Part shown: piece by piece, positions 43,636 through 55,307 of the stretch
Position numbering within the stretch: the first letter of the stretch is position 1
Layout: every line of letters starts with the position of its first letter
Source of the DNA: Selaginella moellendorffii
Lineage: Eukaryota > Streptophyta > Lycopodiopsida > Selaginellales > Selaginellaceae
DNA length: 64,000 bases
Direction: 5' to 3'
NCBI RefSeq assembly: GCF_000143415.4
Contig: NW_003314443.1
Location: 62,001 to 126,000 of the forward strand
Translations under genes and position numbers: made by a program
The notes under the pieces: model-generated
The model's input: only the letters and a program-made list of their open reading frames with translations
Told to the model about the DNA's origin: nothing
Databases searched by the model: none

Positions 43636-44159
43636 GATATCCTTTAATCCAACGGCTGTGATGTATCGCTCTTAACCTTTTATTTGTTTGTAGTTACCAC
43701 TAATATAAACTGCGTTTAAAAGTTCATTCTCATTCACTATTTCTAGCTTGTTGTCTAGCGTCTTTCTTGTTCAAATGGTGAGGAAGGCTTGCATATGCTG
43801 GCAGGGTCATCGAGAATTCAATGGCACAACATTGTGTGTGATTGATAGATTATGCTGAAGTGACAACTGATGAGAATTTGGTATATATGATCGAATTGGT
43901 AAGCTCAATGGCATGTTTGTGCTGTTTGTGTGCTACTGGAGCAAATCAAATATATATCTTCCCTTCCACAAAATTTGATTGCATGAGTACAGTGGAGATG
44001 CACCTAAGTTAATACTTTTTAATGATCTGTTTGTCTAAGTCTGTAATAATAGATTCCATTGATTACAAGTTTGGTTTTGCTTCTTTACTATGATCTAGTA
44101 CCAACTTAACAACACAGTTAATCTTAGGTGAGATTTTGAGGAGAGCCACTCTCACTAGT
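43636..44159. other. Non-coding arm 1 sequence
   Basis: AT-rich sequence with no gene or clear repeat apart from its mirror in arm 2 (58501-59024). Confidence 0.4.
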
Positions 44160-44480
44160 AAATTGTATAGTGTTAAAAAAAAAAGAAAATAATAAAGTGG
44201 TCCAGAAACTCAACACAGTTAATTTAATAATAAAATAATAAAATAGTGTTAGAAAAAAGGAAAATAATAAAGTGGTCCAGAAACTCAACACAGTTAATTT
44301 ATTTAATAATAAAATAATAAAATAATAAAATAGTGTTCATGTTAGGGGGCGACCCTAACACCGTAGTATTCTTAATTGAAAGTCCAGGCGGATGGGAATC
44401 GAACCCAGCAACCCTTCACAATAGAACATTACAGCGTGCATGCTATAACCACAAAGCCGTGAACACTGGGAGATAACAAA
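44160..44480 (-). repeat. SINE-like repeat with tRNA-type promoter (arm 1)
   Basis: On the minus strand: GGCTTTGTGGTTATAGC (A-box-like), then 32 bp later GGGTTCGATTCCC (B box with T-arm pairing), then a (TTTATTA)n-rich tail. Its tail module ending gtggtccagaaactcaacac is tandemly doubled. Copies: 58180-58500 (+) and 60292-60590 (+). Confidence 0.55.
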
Positions 44481-45110
44481 ATATTATTTCAGCACCTCTT
44501 ATTTGAAAAACAAGATTTGGAATCCACCTGATTGTCCACGTGGACGACATCCAGGGGCTGCGAGATCCTGGAGAGCAGCTACTGGCCGAATCAATACCGT
44601 CTTCATCCGGCATGAAATCAAAGATTTCTTTGGAGGTGGCCAAATCCCCCCTCTGCTATTCACTGCTGGAGGAACGTCCTGTCATTCTGGGCAGTAGATT
44701 CGTCCAGGACACCAGATCCTTGGCCGGCGTTTTTGCCCAAGCTCGATTTCGCTGCCACAATTTGCCCCTGCTGCGCGAGCGCCATTATCATCGAGTTCCA
44801 TGGCGCTCTGAGACGCAATCAAACATAGACTCTCACTCTCGGATGCGGGATGCCGCCACATACGCGGTCACCATCGCGTTCCAGGAGACGATCACGGAAC
44901 TCCTAATCGAACAAGATTGACGCCGCATCGATCGAATGCCCTGTTCTTGCTGCTCGCATTTGCCAGCGAAAGGGAATATCGCGCGATCCAAGAGCCTGAA
45001 CCCGGCGTGGCGGCGTGGATCATTCGGGGGGATCGGCACGAGAGAAGATTTAGCTCCAGCAACGCTGCCGAGAGCGACTTTGCGGAGAAGAGAAATCCCT
45101 CGTTCATACA
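44443..45110 (-). pseudogene. PPR protein pseudogene (arm 1)
   Basis: The minus strand reads SLSAALLELNLL, GSGSWIARYSLSLANASS, VSWNAMVTAYVAASRIRES, KDLVSWTNLL and ATSKEIFDFMPDEDG, with stops between. These are PPR repeats (VSWNAMVTAYxxxGxIRES; AKEIFDxMPDED). Mirror copy at 57540-58217. Confidence 0.7.
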
Positions 45111-45245
45111 AAAAAATTTGATTGGGTCTCTGGCTGTGGGTTCGAACCTGTGACCTTGCCAATATATATTTTTATTCTAGCCAGATATCCGGCCATCAGG
45201 TTCCCGTCCAAAGTGTACACTAATTGCTTCTTAACGTATACCATA
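45107..45245 (-). repeat. Second SINE-like family, copy in arm 1
   Basis: The minus strand contains TGGCCGGATATCTGG (A-box-like), 33 bp later AGGTTCGAACCCA (B box), and a T-rich end (aaatttttttg). Related copy at 46050-46172, mirrors at 57415-57553 and 56463-56610. Confidence 0.5.
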
Positions 45246-45833
45246 ATGTAAACAGCGGCGCAAGAGATTTTCGTTTTGTGGGCGCATGGCGCGCAGCGCG
45301 TTGCTGCTGTCAAGCTCAAGAAAGAAACCATTCTCTTCCCGATGGAATGAAACTCTCACTTTCTCCATGCTCTGGCGAGGCCATGGCAAACAAAACGTCT
45401 GCATCTCAATCTGAGCAAGCAGCTGATGCAGAAGCTATTTTTGAGAAACAAAGTATAAGTATGCTGCAACAAGCAACATCCGTTTAAGATATTGTTCTGG
45501 AAGATGGCTTGTCTGAGCTCGAGTTTGATTTGATCCAGGCACCATGGTCCCGGGAATGTATTCTTCACTTGGTTGTCCAAGCTGGAGGTCCATAGGTTTG
45601 GATCCTTTCAAATCCTTGGGGCGTGAGACTCTTTTTCGAGCATCCAGTTATTTCTCTTGGCAGCTATCAATGCTGATCCGGGGGAGATCCACGCGCTAGT
45701 CGACTCTGTGGCCTGGATCACTTGTGCCAAGAGCACATTCGAGCCTCATTCGGGGACATTCCTTCGAGTGTAATCGACAGGGATTGAGAAGAATGGTTGG
45801 AGCTGCACTAGCATCGGACTTTTCCCCACTCTT

Positions 45834-46030
45834 TCATTCTCCAGCGCTGAAATTTGGCTCGACACTGGCCTCGTCTAGCTTCCCAGATCTCCCCAGCAGA
45901 TCCACCAAGCATCTTAAGTGTTCCATGATCGTGGACATGCTGTAGTCTTGGGCTATGGACGACAAGTAGTTCTCATCCCGAGATGACTGCAGGCAGAAGA
46001 GCTCGCTGCGATCACAGTAGCTTGCAAGAT
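45834..46030 (-). pseudogene. PPR E-motif fragment (arm 1)
   Basis: The minus strand reads SIAQDYSMSTIMEHLRCLVDLLGRSGKLDEA, matching the C-terminal PPR/E region (MEHYxCMVDLLGRSGKLDEA). Downstream sequence is unrelated. Mirror copy at 56630-56826. Confidence 0.65.
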
Positions 46031-46049
46031 GCAAAGGAGGGAGAAGCGT

Positions 46050-46172
46050 TGCAAAATTTTTTGATTGGGTCTCGGGCTGTGGATTCGAACCTGTGACCTT
46101 GCCAATATATTTGTTTATTCTAGCCAGATGTCCGGCCATCCAAATCGGACACTAATTGCTTCTTAACATATA
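46050..46172 (-). repeat. Second SINE-like family, second copy in arm 1
   Basis: Same head as 45107-45245 with B box AGGTTCGAATCCA and T-rich end next to gttgcaaaatttttt. Confidence 0.5.
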
Positions 46173-46732
46173 TCATTCCTTTCTGCGGTTGTCAAGCTCA
46201 AGAAAGAAACCATTATGGAATGAAGATTTCACCACTGAATCCCTGGGATAACCTACCTTTTCTTCTTGTGAGAAACAAGGTTTGCTGCATCCAACGACTG
46301 AATGTCCGAAGATGGCTTGTTTGAGCATTGAAGATTAAATTGATCCAGGCACGCTCTTGATTAGCAGCAAAGTTAAGAGTCCAAGGCTGGAGGTACTTCT
46401 CTGTTCTTTCAAATCCTGGGGAGCTTGAGATTTCATCAAGGGGCTTTCTTGTCGTGTTCTATCCAAGTTTGATGCTTGTTCTTAGCAGCAACAAGACCAA
46501 ACATTTGAAAAAATCCATGAAATTTCAAGTCACACCCTGTGTGAAGAAGAGGGGCAATGCATGGAAAGTACTCGGGGCCAAAAGGTGGCTGTCCACAACG
46601 AGAGTATTTAGAGCAAAAAGGGCGAAAGATGAACTGTGGGAAAGCAATGCTTTCACTGCAACGTATATCCCTTGTGCCCTGCTGATCAATCCAAAAGCCA
46701 CAACGCTGGTGGTAGTGCAGCAGCTCCTCCGT

Positions 46733-47413
46733 CCCGCGTTTAAATTCTACAAGCTCTTGCCAGGTGCAAGGTTCCATGGCCGTTTGCGACAAGAGAAATG
46801 CTGGTCACGTCTTTCAAACTGGAGCTACCTGAATTGGATGCCGTGGTTGGCTGCTTGCGAACAGTTAAGATATCAATCACTGTGCCTCTTTTGTTATTTT
46901 ATTCACTCCAATGGTGGTGATTTGCCAGGTCCCCCAGGAAGCAGAGACTATCGTCAAGGAGACCATCCATGGTTTTAATGCTTCTCATTTGCCTCCTCCA
47001 AAAGAGGGCGTCATTCGCATGGAAGCCAATGGTGGATTCATCCTCCAGAAGATTAGCGCTACATAAGGTACGCTATTAGTTTTTTTTTTTTTTTTGTTTT
47101 CTTCTTAAGATAGTCACTACTTCTTTTACAGAGCAGTAATACACCTGGACCTTAAGCTCGACCTTGTTCCGACATGGGTGATTAACTTCCTTGGGCGTCA
47201 AGTTGTGGGACACGGCTTCAGGCTGTACCTCAAGGTATATTTCTTTCCTTTTGGGGTGAAAAATGTCTAAGCTTTGTGTGTTACAACAGACTGTTTCTTC
47301 TGTTAAAGAGAGCAAAGTGTTTCACGAATGCATCAGGCAACAGCCACTCTACAGCCGCATAACGTTACAGATGCTACCAAAATCGAGCCACGAAAATGGA
47401 TACAAGAGTTGAG
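46733..47413 (+). pseudogene. START gene 3' fragment, copy 2
   Basis: Repeats the gene from the intron before exon E (39582) to its stop. A 10-bp deletion at about 47056 (attagcgctacataagg versus attagcgacgagaaatgc) shifts the frame at the end of exon F, and no upstream exons are present. Confidence 0.85.
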
Positions 47414-48298
47414 GTGCTTTTCATAAGAAGTATTCTTAAGCAAGAGCATTTACATTTATAAACAATTTATAAACAAAGAGGAGCTTGAGGCCCACCAATA
47501 CTCCTGAAAAGTCCAAACTTATTCATGAGACATATGCAAGGTGGGTTTTATAAGATTTCTGTTGTTTTGCATGTCTAGAAAAATCTGCTGCAATCAAGCT
47601 CAAGAAAGAAACCATTCTCTTCTCGATGGAATGAAACTCTCACTTGCTCCATGCTCTGGCGAGGCCATGGCAAACAAAATGGGTGGACTCTTCGTCTCAA
47701 TCTGACAAGCAGCTGATGCAAAGGCTACTTTTGAGAAACAAAGCGTAAGTATGCTGCAACAAGAACTAGCAACAGTCGTTTAAGGTATTGTCGTGGAAGA
47801 TGGCTTGTCTGAGCTCGAGTTTGATTTGATCCAGGCACCCTGGTCCCATCTATTCTTCACTTGGTTGTCAAAGCTTGGAGGTCCATAGGTTTCGATCCTT
47901 TCAAATCCTCGGGGCGCTCCAACTTTTGATGCCTTTTCTTGGCAATAATATATTGCTCTGAAACCGTGAAAGCTTACTCACCTGCAAAAAAAACTCCAGG
48001 GTTGCACCAGACATCCAATAAACCAGGGAAGCTCTCGAGGAAAATCCTAGATTCAACATAAACAAGTCACACCTCATGGAATTGGTGGTGATCTTGGTGC
48101 AACTAGCTAGTTAAGCTTGTCTGCAAACACATGGTTTTGGCATTTGTCTTTCACACTATTGTCCAATCTTGTGAAAGCCTTGACCGAGCTTAAACTCAAT
48201 CAGCTGAGAACAAGCTGTCTCAAAAGTTTCCAAAGAGCAGAAGGCATAATACAAAGGTCACAAACTCGTCTCATCACAAGTTGCATTGTGGTCACTCC

Positions 48299-48899
48299 AC
48301 GCCTTGGATGTTGATGAACTACAGGCCTCCATTTATCTTGGAAAATACATCTATGAGGAATGAAGCAATCTGGACAATAGTATAAGCAAAATGAGCACGA
48401 GAAGAACCATACATACCGTGGAAAAGCATGAGTTCTACACTCAAAACGACACACACATGGCACGGGCAATGTTCGATCAAATGCCCGAGTGCCACAACAT
48501 TGTGGCATGGACTGCTAGGCCTACGCTCTCACTGGGAATTTCTTCCACGCTTTAATTCGATCCTCTACCAGGAGATGGTCTTGGAAGGAATGGCTCCCGA
48601 CTAGATCACATTCACTTCCGAAATCAGAAAAGTTCTTTGTCAGGATGTACCATCTAGTAGGACGAAACTGGCCTCAAGAATGCTAGAGCATAAGTTATAA
48701 CATGTAGCTACGTGGGGCTCCTCGCCAAATGATGAACCTATGCAGAGACTTGCCCGATCGTGGAGCACTAGTACACGCAAGGTGGATTGTTAACATTGAG
48801 GATGTCATTGTCGTGTGCTCAAGTGGCCTGAAGAACGCCACCGTGATTGGATTCCTTGTGATTCCATCACTCTTTTAGCTAATAGAGCTTCTAATTACA
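48299..48899 (+). pseudogene. PPR protein fragment, copy 2
   Basis: Nearly identical to 41131-41730, with the same TGA and TAG interruptions. Confidence 0.7.
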
Positions 48900-49109
48900 A
48901 TCTTTTACAAGGAACCCACAGTACAAAGACTAAGCTCGGTTACAATCTTTTAAAATGAACCCAGGACTAAGCTCAATAATGAAGATTAGGCCATTGTTGG
49001 AATGTCCATTTTAAGGAGTTGTGCTCTTATTGGATAGCTCATTGTAACGCTTGAGCTAAATGCTTTTCAATTAAAACGTACAATAATATGCTTTGCCTCC
49101 TGTGGGAAC

Positions 49110-49806
49110 ATGCAGTCTATGTTAGGAGATCTCAGCAGGCATGGTGGATCAATGTTCCATCTGGAACGGATGAAATTTCTTGCTCAAGGTGCTCGTCTGA
49201 CCACATTCCACAGCAATATTCTGAAGCTGTACGTGAAGGAGATATTCGATGGGTTGTACAAAGAGATCAGGAAGATTCTGGTGCCGTTCATGTGGATGTT
49301 GTGCTGCCATTTGAATGGAAATTCGGGGGTTGGTAAATCTGCATTCGTCTGGTACTTCCGGTCATGATCTACGAGTCCAGAGCGACTGTTTTGATGTTCA
49401 AGGGTAACAAGCTCAGGGTGGTGAATAGAGAAGACTTCCCTCAGGAGATCGTGCTGGACAGCAAAGTAGATACCATCTCATCGATCTGTGAGTGGACTTG
49501 GGGCGGATGGTTGGAAATAAAACCCTTGTTGCTGCTTCATCACCAGACGAGTTCAATGTCAGAAAAGCCAAGTGGACAACGTTCACTCGCTATCTGCCTG
49601 CGTGGGAAAAGCACGAGTACGATGCTCTTGTGTCTTCTTGGAGGAAACGCGTGACAGACTACGAGAGTGGATCGGAAGAGGCCAAAGAGATAACGCAGAG
49701 AGTGAATGCTGCTGAAATGGCGTTTGAATGGTTTGGAGGTATCCCCTGGTTTCTTTGGGATGTAGAAGCAAATGGTCTGACTGTGGAAGCTTTCGAAAGG
49801 GATTGA
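49110..49806 (+). pseudogene. P-loop NTPase fragment, copy 2
   Basis: Same as 41941-42628 but with EITQRVNAAEMAFEW, keeping 9 nt that copy 1 lacks. The same stop follows the Walker A region. Confidence 0.5.
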
Positions 49807-49843
49807 AGCACCTGAGTATGGTTCTGACTCCTGATTTTGTCCT

Positions 49844-50893
49844 TCAAGCGTTTTGAGCGTTGGTGGTCCAGGAAACCAAGGTGCGCATCTTCATGCTCTC
49901 AAACATGCTCCTGGCGGCGCTTTCCACCCTCTGTTTCTGATCACCTTGTTTATTCCCAGAATTCCTATTCTTGTCCGAGTTACCAGCATACGGTTGCTGA
50001 TATTGTTCCATGAGCGAGTGACTAAAGGCAACTTGCTGTGCTGCCTCCTTACACTCCAGATACGTCTTTGGCTTAAACTTCAAAATCTCATTGCGAGAAA
50101 ATGAACTTAAACCCTCTAGAAAATAATTCCGAGCATCTTCGTCACTCATATTTGCAATCATAATGTGCTTCTGAGCAAACGCATTAACGTAATGCATGAG
50201 ATCCCCTCGTTGCTTTAACCGCCGCAGCTCCGCACGAAGTCTCAAACCAAGATCATCCGGCAAGTATTCCTTATGGATACGAGACCGCATCTTGGTCCAA
50301 CTTCTAGTCTGCCCCTTTTCAGCACACACCTGGCGCCACCAAGTTTTGGCATGATCGGTGAGAAAGGATTGCGCACACGCAACTTTCGTATGATCATCTA
50401 CGTCTCCCGCTATGAAATAGTTTTCCATATCGTAGACCCAGTCTTCCAAAACCTGATAGCCCCATATGCCTCTGAAGTTGGGTGGTTTCGGGGGCTTGAA
50501 CTTTGAAACTCATGCAACCGGGGGCAGCTGCAGAACTTCATCGTCCTCAGAACTTGAGAAGGAGTTCGGTTGCTTAGGCTTAGCTGGTTTAGCTGCCTCA
50601 GCTTCTTTCTTCCTCTTCTTGTTCTCCTTCTTCAATTTGCGAATCTCCCTTCGCAAATTCTTGATCTCGACTTCCTGAGCTGTACACTGCAACGCCGTAG
50701 CATTTGGCTCTTCCTCTTCCGACTCAACCTCTGCCTTTTCCGCAGCATCTCTAGCAGGAGTTTCCTCCTCTCGATTCGCCCATCTAGAGGTTTCAGCGTC
50801 ATCAGCACGGTTCCATTTCACCATCCCGCTAGCTGCATGCATGCCTCTATCAGTAACTGAACATGCATACAACGTTCTTACTGAATGGTGCAA
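49844..50893 (-). pseudogene. Truncated gypsy gag fused to a PPR fragment
   Basis: The minus strand from 50893 has a coiled, Lys/Glu-rich N-terminal part (EIKNLRREIRKLKKENKKRK). Then, after a frame break, the gag domain follows at 50449 (EDWVYDMENYFIAGDVDD, AKTWWRQV, LRRLKQRGDLMHYVNAFAQ). At 49921 it crosses into the direct repeat, and the last residues (ARSMFESMKMRTLVSWTTN) are a PPR repeat read in frame. No pol follows. Confidence 0.75.
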
Positions 50894-51000
50894 TCCAACT
50901 AATCCTACACAGGTCGCTTCAGATCTACTAGAAAAGTCTCTGCGTATGCAACTTGAGTCAGAAAATCTGACAAAAGTTGGATAGGAATCGTTGAGACAAT

Positions 51001-51013
51001 TTCTCTAATACCA
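51001..51013 (-). other. Primer binding site of the truncated gypsy element
   Basis: The minus strand reads TGGTATTAGAGAA two bases after the LTR end, an approximate complement of initiator tRNA-Met, placed between LTR and gag as expected. Confidence 0.65.
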
Positions 51014-51015
51014 AA

Positions 51016-51931
51016 TGTAGCACACTTGAATTTGGAGCCGAACTCCAAACCCGTTGCGCTACAAAATGAGGGTCCGGTACAATCCCACGAGCACCAGCTC
51101 CCCGTATCCAGCACCTGCATGCAAAATGGTGTCAGACGGAGTCTGGCACAATTTTGGCATACCGGTGGCCTAACGCGAGAAGGAGGGTACTCCACCGACT
51201 AGAGCAGCGTGGAGCTTGGGCTTAGACCCAAGCCAGATGCAGAACAAGGAGCGACACAGCCCAGCGGGAGCCAAACTAATGTCTCAGGTGGTCGGACATG
51301 CATTCCAACCACTATCCCTACTATACATTTGGAACCCCCCACAGCCCCCCCCCCTTAAGGGACACACGCTTTGGGCTTTCACCCCAAGCCTCCCTTAGTG
51401 CCAGAAGTTAGTCTCTGGGACAAGTCCAAAACTTACCAAATATGGAATGGCGCTAGATTGCAAATTTGGACACTGGACGAACACCATTGTGTTCAGGCTA
51501 ACTTCTACACTCCGTAGATATGTCAAATGAGCAAATCTAGACACTTTCCATAAATAGCATTTGGGACCGAAATGAGACTAACACAAAGGGCGTGATAGCG
51601 AGGGTGTTTGGCAGACACAGTAAGTTATCATCCAGCGATATTGAGGGATTAGTCTCAATACGCGAGGGTTCTTGCCAAGCCAGTGCAAGACAGAGCAAAA
51701 GAGAACTAAGAGCCAGGCCGAGAATGCTCAGCTAGAAACACATAGGAGTTCCTACCTTATGTTCATCTGGCTAAGTACAAATGCTAAGCCCAGTAAGCTA
51801 ACACTTGGACAAAAGGGGCTATTGAAGGGAACTAGCAGTACCGACCTCCTGCCGTCATGGCAGTAAGGAAAGAGTGCCCGCAAGGACTGGCCGACAAGTA
51901 TCTTTCGATACTCGAAGTCACATTCGTGACA
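51016..51931 (-). mobile_element. Family B 5' LTR (916 bp)
   Basis: TGT...ACA ends on the minus strand (TGTCACGAATG at 51931, GTGCTACA at 51016). It contains ggcataccggtggcctaac, ctatccctactatacatttg, a poly-C run and gctttgggctttcacccc. The right flank enters the hAT transposase directly, so it inserted into that element. Confidence 0.8.
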
Positions 51932-53045
51932 GTCGTGAAGAGAAGGATGCCAAAATCGCTACTAGATACGAATGGTTCCGGAGGAAGCCAACCAGAGTCT
52001 TTCCCTTGTCTAGCAGCCCAACCATCCATGGTAGTTTTGCGAAATCCTTGAGAATGTTGTTCAAACAATGAGCTAAGCACGGAGCCCACATAATCTTTGG
52101 CTTCCTCGCCTCTAGAAGCCTAGCAGCAGCCTTGTTTGAAGCCTCACCATCCGTGACAATAAGAACAACATTCTCCTCTCCAACAATCTCGATACCTCGC
52201 TCCCATGTCGCAAAAACGTTATCAGCCGTCTTCCCACTAGAAGATATATCAATGGCCTCAAGAAAAGTCGACTGTCCTCTACTATATGCAACAAGCCCCA
52301 TGATATGTCGATTTCTTGTGTCATTCCATGCATCAGCAACAAGAGTAACCCCACAATTCTTCCAACGTGCCTTCACCTTGGCAAGTTGAACTTCAAGATT
52401 GGTTTTCTCCACTTGCAACAATTGCTCTCGCAATGCTGTCTCTGTTGGAAGATCGTAGGGAATTCCATGCCTTGCAATCTGCTGCACCATCTCCTTGAAA
52501 TGGTGAGAACGAGCTTTCACAAATGGTATGTGCTCGTTCCAGAAAAATCGTCCTATAGCCATATCCATTGCTTCCTTCCTTTCTGGATCAAAAGAATCCC
52601 GGATTCCCTACTGTCATTGCAAAAAAAACTTGGAAATTCCTTCTACAGAATTGCCATCTGGTGTAGAACTCTGGGAAGCAACAAAACTCTCTCCTCCAGT
52701 GCTTTGGATGCCTTCGACACATGTAGAAATTGCTCGTTTCTTGCTTTGGTGTTTTCCAGCCAAAACCTGGTCGTCGATGGTTTTAACCATCTCCCTAAGC
52801 TGTTGTCTCTTCTCTGCTGAGATGACATCACAACTTAAGATTTCATGACCAGCTTCCCTTGTGAGATGTCCCCTCACACGATCCACACCTGAAACTTTGT
52901 CTCTCAACGAACACCACTTGCAAGACCAGCGTCGATGCCCACTACAGCAGTTTGTTTGATCACCAAGGATTGCTTCTTCCCACCAAACAGATGATGGATG
53001 TTGCCCTGTTGAAGTCCTCCTGCTCTGGCTCCCAGATGCCATCAC
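51932..53045 (-). pseudogene. hAT-type transposase (BED finger and DUF659), truncated
   Basis: A single minus frame from ATG 53045 reads a BED-type finger (WSCKWCSLRDKVSG..RVRGHLTREAGHEILSC). Two in-frame stops (TGA and TAG near 52600) follow a poly-T tract. The frame continues with a DUF659 region: RHGIPYDLPT, GVTLVADAWNDTRNR, VTDGEASNKAAARLLEARKP and MWAPCLAHCLNNILKDF. It stops at the LTR at 51931, so the C-terminal dimerisation region is missing. Confidence 0.85.
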
Positions 53046-53048
53046 TCA

Positions 53049-53208
53049 ACTCAACCTCTAAAATCCTGCACCTGCTTCTACTCCAATCCACAATCACTCA
53101 GTCCAACCTCTAAAATCCCACACCCTGCTGCTGCTCCAATCCACAATTGCTCAGCCTCTAAAATCCCACACCCTACTCCTGTTCCAATCCACAATTGGTC
53201 ACGCCTTG
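53049..53208 (-). repeat. About 55-bp tandem repeat in the hAT 5' leader
   Basis: Three units share cctctaaaatccYRcaccct and ctccaatccacaat. Confidence 0.85.
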
Positions 53209-53756
53209 CGCCTAAAAAATTTTTGAAAAACTCAAAATTTTAGAATCACGCCGTCAATAACACAATCGCAACGCCAAGCAACTAAGAATCACAGCAATCT
53301 ACAAAGATGCAGTGCCAAGCAGCTAAGAATTATGGCAGAAGCAATCCAAGGAGAAAATTTGGGAGAGAAAATCTACAAACCTAGAGACAATGATCAGGAA
53401 TTTTTTGCAGCGAAATCAGGCGTGGCTGAGTGCCATTCCTCCCACTCCAGCACTAGAATCCTAGAGAGGGCATTCCCAGCCCAAGAAAATCGCCATAGAT
53501 CCTTGGAAAAACCTTTTGATTGATCGCAAGACAAGAAAACATCAAAGCACAAAACGCTCATGTGAACCACGTGAGCTATTGTTTTAGAACACAGCGTGGT
53601 CACACGGTATTTGACCGTGTTTCAACCGTGTTTGGAGCCGTGTTTTGGAGCATTGACCGAGTCAATGAACACGGCCCGTGTTAACACAGCTGGGGGCCGT
53701 GTTCGTGTCACCACGCCAACACGCCGTGGTGCACGGCGTGTTTTGAAGCACTGCTT

Positions 53757-53907
53757 TGTATAACCCATCGAATATCTCCTTCACGTACAGCTTCAGAATA
53801 TTGCTGTGGAATGTGGTCAGACGAGCACCTTGAGCAAGAAATTTCATCCGTTCCAGATGGAACATTGATCCACCATGCCTGCTGAGATCTCCTAACATAG
53901 ACTGCAT
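53757..53907 (-). pseudogene. P-loop NTPase fragment, copy 3 (5' part only)
   Basis: Contains HGGSMFHLERMKFLAQ to IFDGLYK, cut by the hAT terminus. The remainder of this gene appears separately at 60035-60290 on the minus strand. Confidence 0.5.
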
Positions 53908-54118
53908 GTTCCCACAGGAGGCAAAGCATATTATTGTACGTTTTAATTGAAAAGCATTTAGCTCAAGCGTTACAATGAGCTATCCAATAAGAGCACAACT
54001 CCTTAAAATGGACATTCCAACAATGGCCTAATCTTCATTATTGAGCTTAGTCCTGGGTTCATTTTAAAAGATTGTAACCGAGCTTAGTCTTTGTACTGTG
54101 GGTTCCTTGTAAAAGATT

Positions 54119-54719
54119 GTAATTAGAAGCTCTATTAGCTAAAAGAGTGATGGAATCACAAGGAATCCAATCACGGTGGCGTTCTTCAGGCCACTTGAGC
54201 ACACGACAATGACATCCTCAATGTTAACAATCCACCTTGCGTGTACTAGTGCTCCACGATCGGGCAAGTCTCTGCATAGGTTCATCATTTGGCGAGGAGC
54301 CCCACGTAGCTACATGTTATAACTTATGCTCTAGCATTCTTGAGGCCAGTTTCGTCCTACTAGATGGTACATCCTGACAAAGAACTTTTCTGATTTCGGA
54401 AGTGAATGTGATCTAGTCGGGAGCCATTCCTTCCAAGACCATCTCCTGGTAGAGGATCGAATTAAAGCGTGGAAGAAATTCCCAGTGAGAGCGTAGGCCT
54501 AGCAGTCCATGCCACAATGTTGTGGCACTCGGGTATTTGATCGAACATTGCCCGTGCCATGTGTGTGTCGTTTTGAGTGTAGAACTCATGCTTTTCCACG
54601 GTATGTATGGTTCTTCTCGTGCTCATTTTGCCTTATACTATTGTCCAGATTGCTTCATTCCTCATAGATGTATTTTCCAAGATAAATGGAGGCCTGTAGT
54701 TCATCAACATCCAAGGCGT
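54119..54719 (-). pseudogene. PPR protein fragment, copy 3
   Basis: Mirror of 48299-48899 with the same stops. Confidence 0.65.
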
Positions 54720-55307
54720 GGAGTGACCACAATGCAACTTGTGATGAGACGAGTTTGTGACCTTTGTATTATGCCTTCTGCTCTTTGGAAACTTTTGAGA
54801 CAGCTTGTTCTCAGCTGATTGAGTTTAAGCTCGGTCAAGGCTTTCACAAGATTGGACAATAGTGTGAAAGACAAATGCCAAAACCATGTGTTTGAGGACA
54901 AGCTTAACTAGCTAGTTGCACCAAGATCACCACCAATTCCATGAGGTGTGACTTGTTTATGTTGAATCTAGGATTTTCCTCAAGAGCTTCCCTGGTTTAT
55001 TGGATGTCTGGTGCAACCCTGGAGTTTTTTTTGCAGGTGAGTAAGCTTGAGCAATATATTATTGCCAAGAAAAGGCGTCAAAAGTTGGAGCAGGATTTGA
55101 AAGGATCGAAACCTATGGACCTCCAAGCTTTGACAACCAAGTGAAGAATAGATGGGACCAGGGTGCCTGGATCAAATCAAACTCGAGCTCAGACAAGCCA
55201 TCTTCCACGACAATACCTTAAACGGCTGTTGCTGGTTCTTGTTGCAGCATACTTACGCTTTGTTTCTCAAAAGTAGCCTTTGCAAGAAACAGTCTGTTGT
55301 AACACAC

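Larger units (their letters stand above)
42367..49263 (+). repeat. Large inverted repeat, arm 1
   Basis: Reverse complement of 53754-60290. Coordinates sum to about 102660 over 42367-46050, to 102568 at 46454-46978 (arm 2 has about 92 bp extra near 56390-56480) and to about 103017 at 48117-49263 (arm 2 lacks about 420 bp equivalent to 47298-47717 plus smaller pieces). The arms are nearly identical outside the indels. Confidence 0.95.
46733..49921 (+). repeat. Direct repeat, copy 2
   Basis: Second copy of 39549-42743. Its right end at 49921 abuts the truncated gypsy gag sequence. Most of it also belongs to inverted-repeat arm 1. Confidence 0.92.
51932..53753 (-). mobile_element. 5' part of a hAT DNA transposon
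   Basis: Its 5' end on the minus strand is CAGTGCTTCAAAACACG at 53753, a hAT-type terminus, with subterminal ACACGG-rich sequence (53580-53740) and a small palindrome cgccgtggtgcacggcg. Flank 53754-53761 is ctttgtat; the uninterrupted arm 1 has ctttgtac at that site (complement of 49256-49263), consistent with an 8-bp target. The 3' end is lost. Confidence 0.8.
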
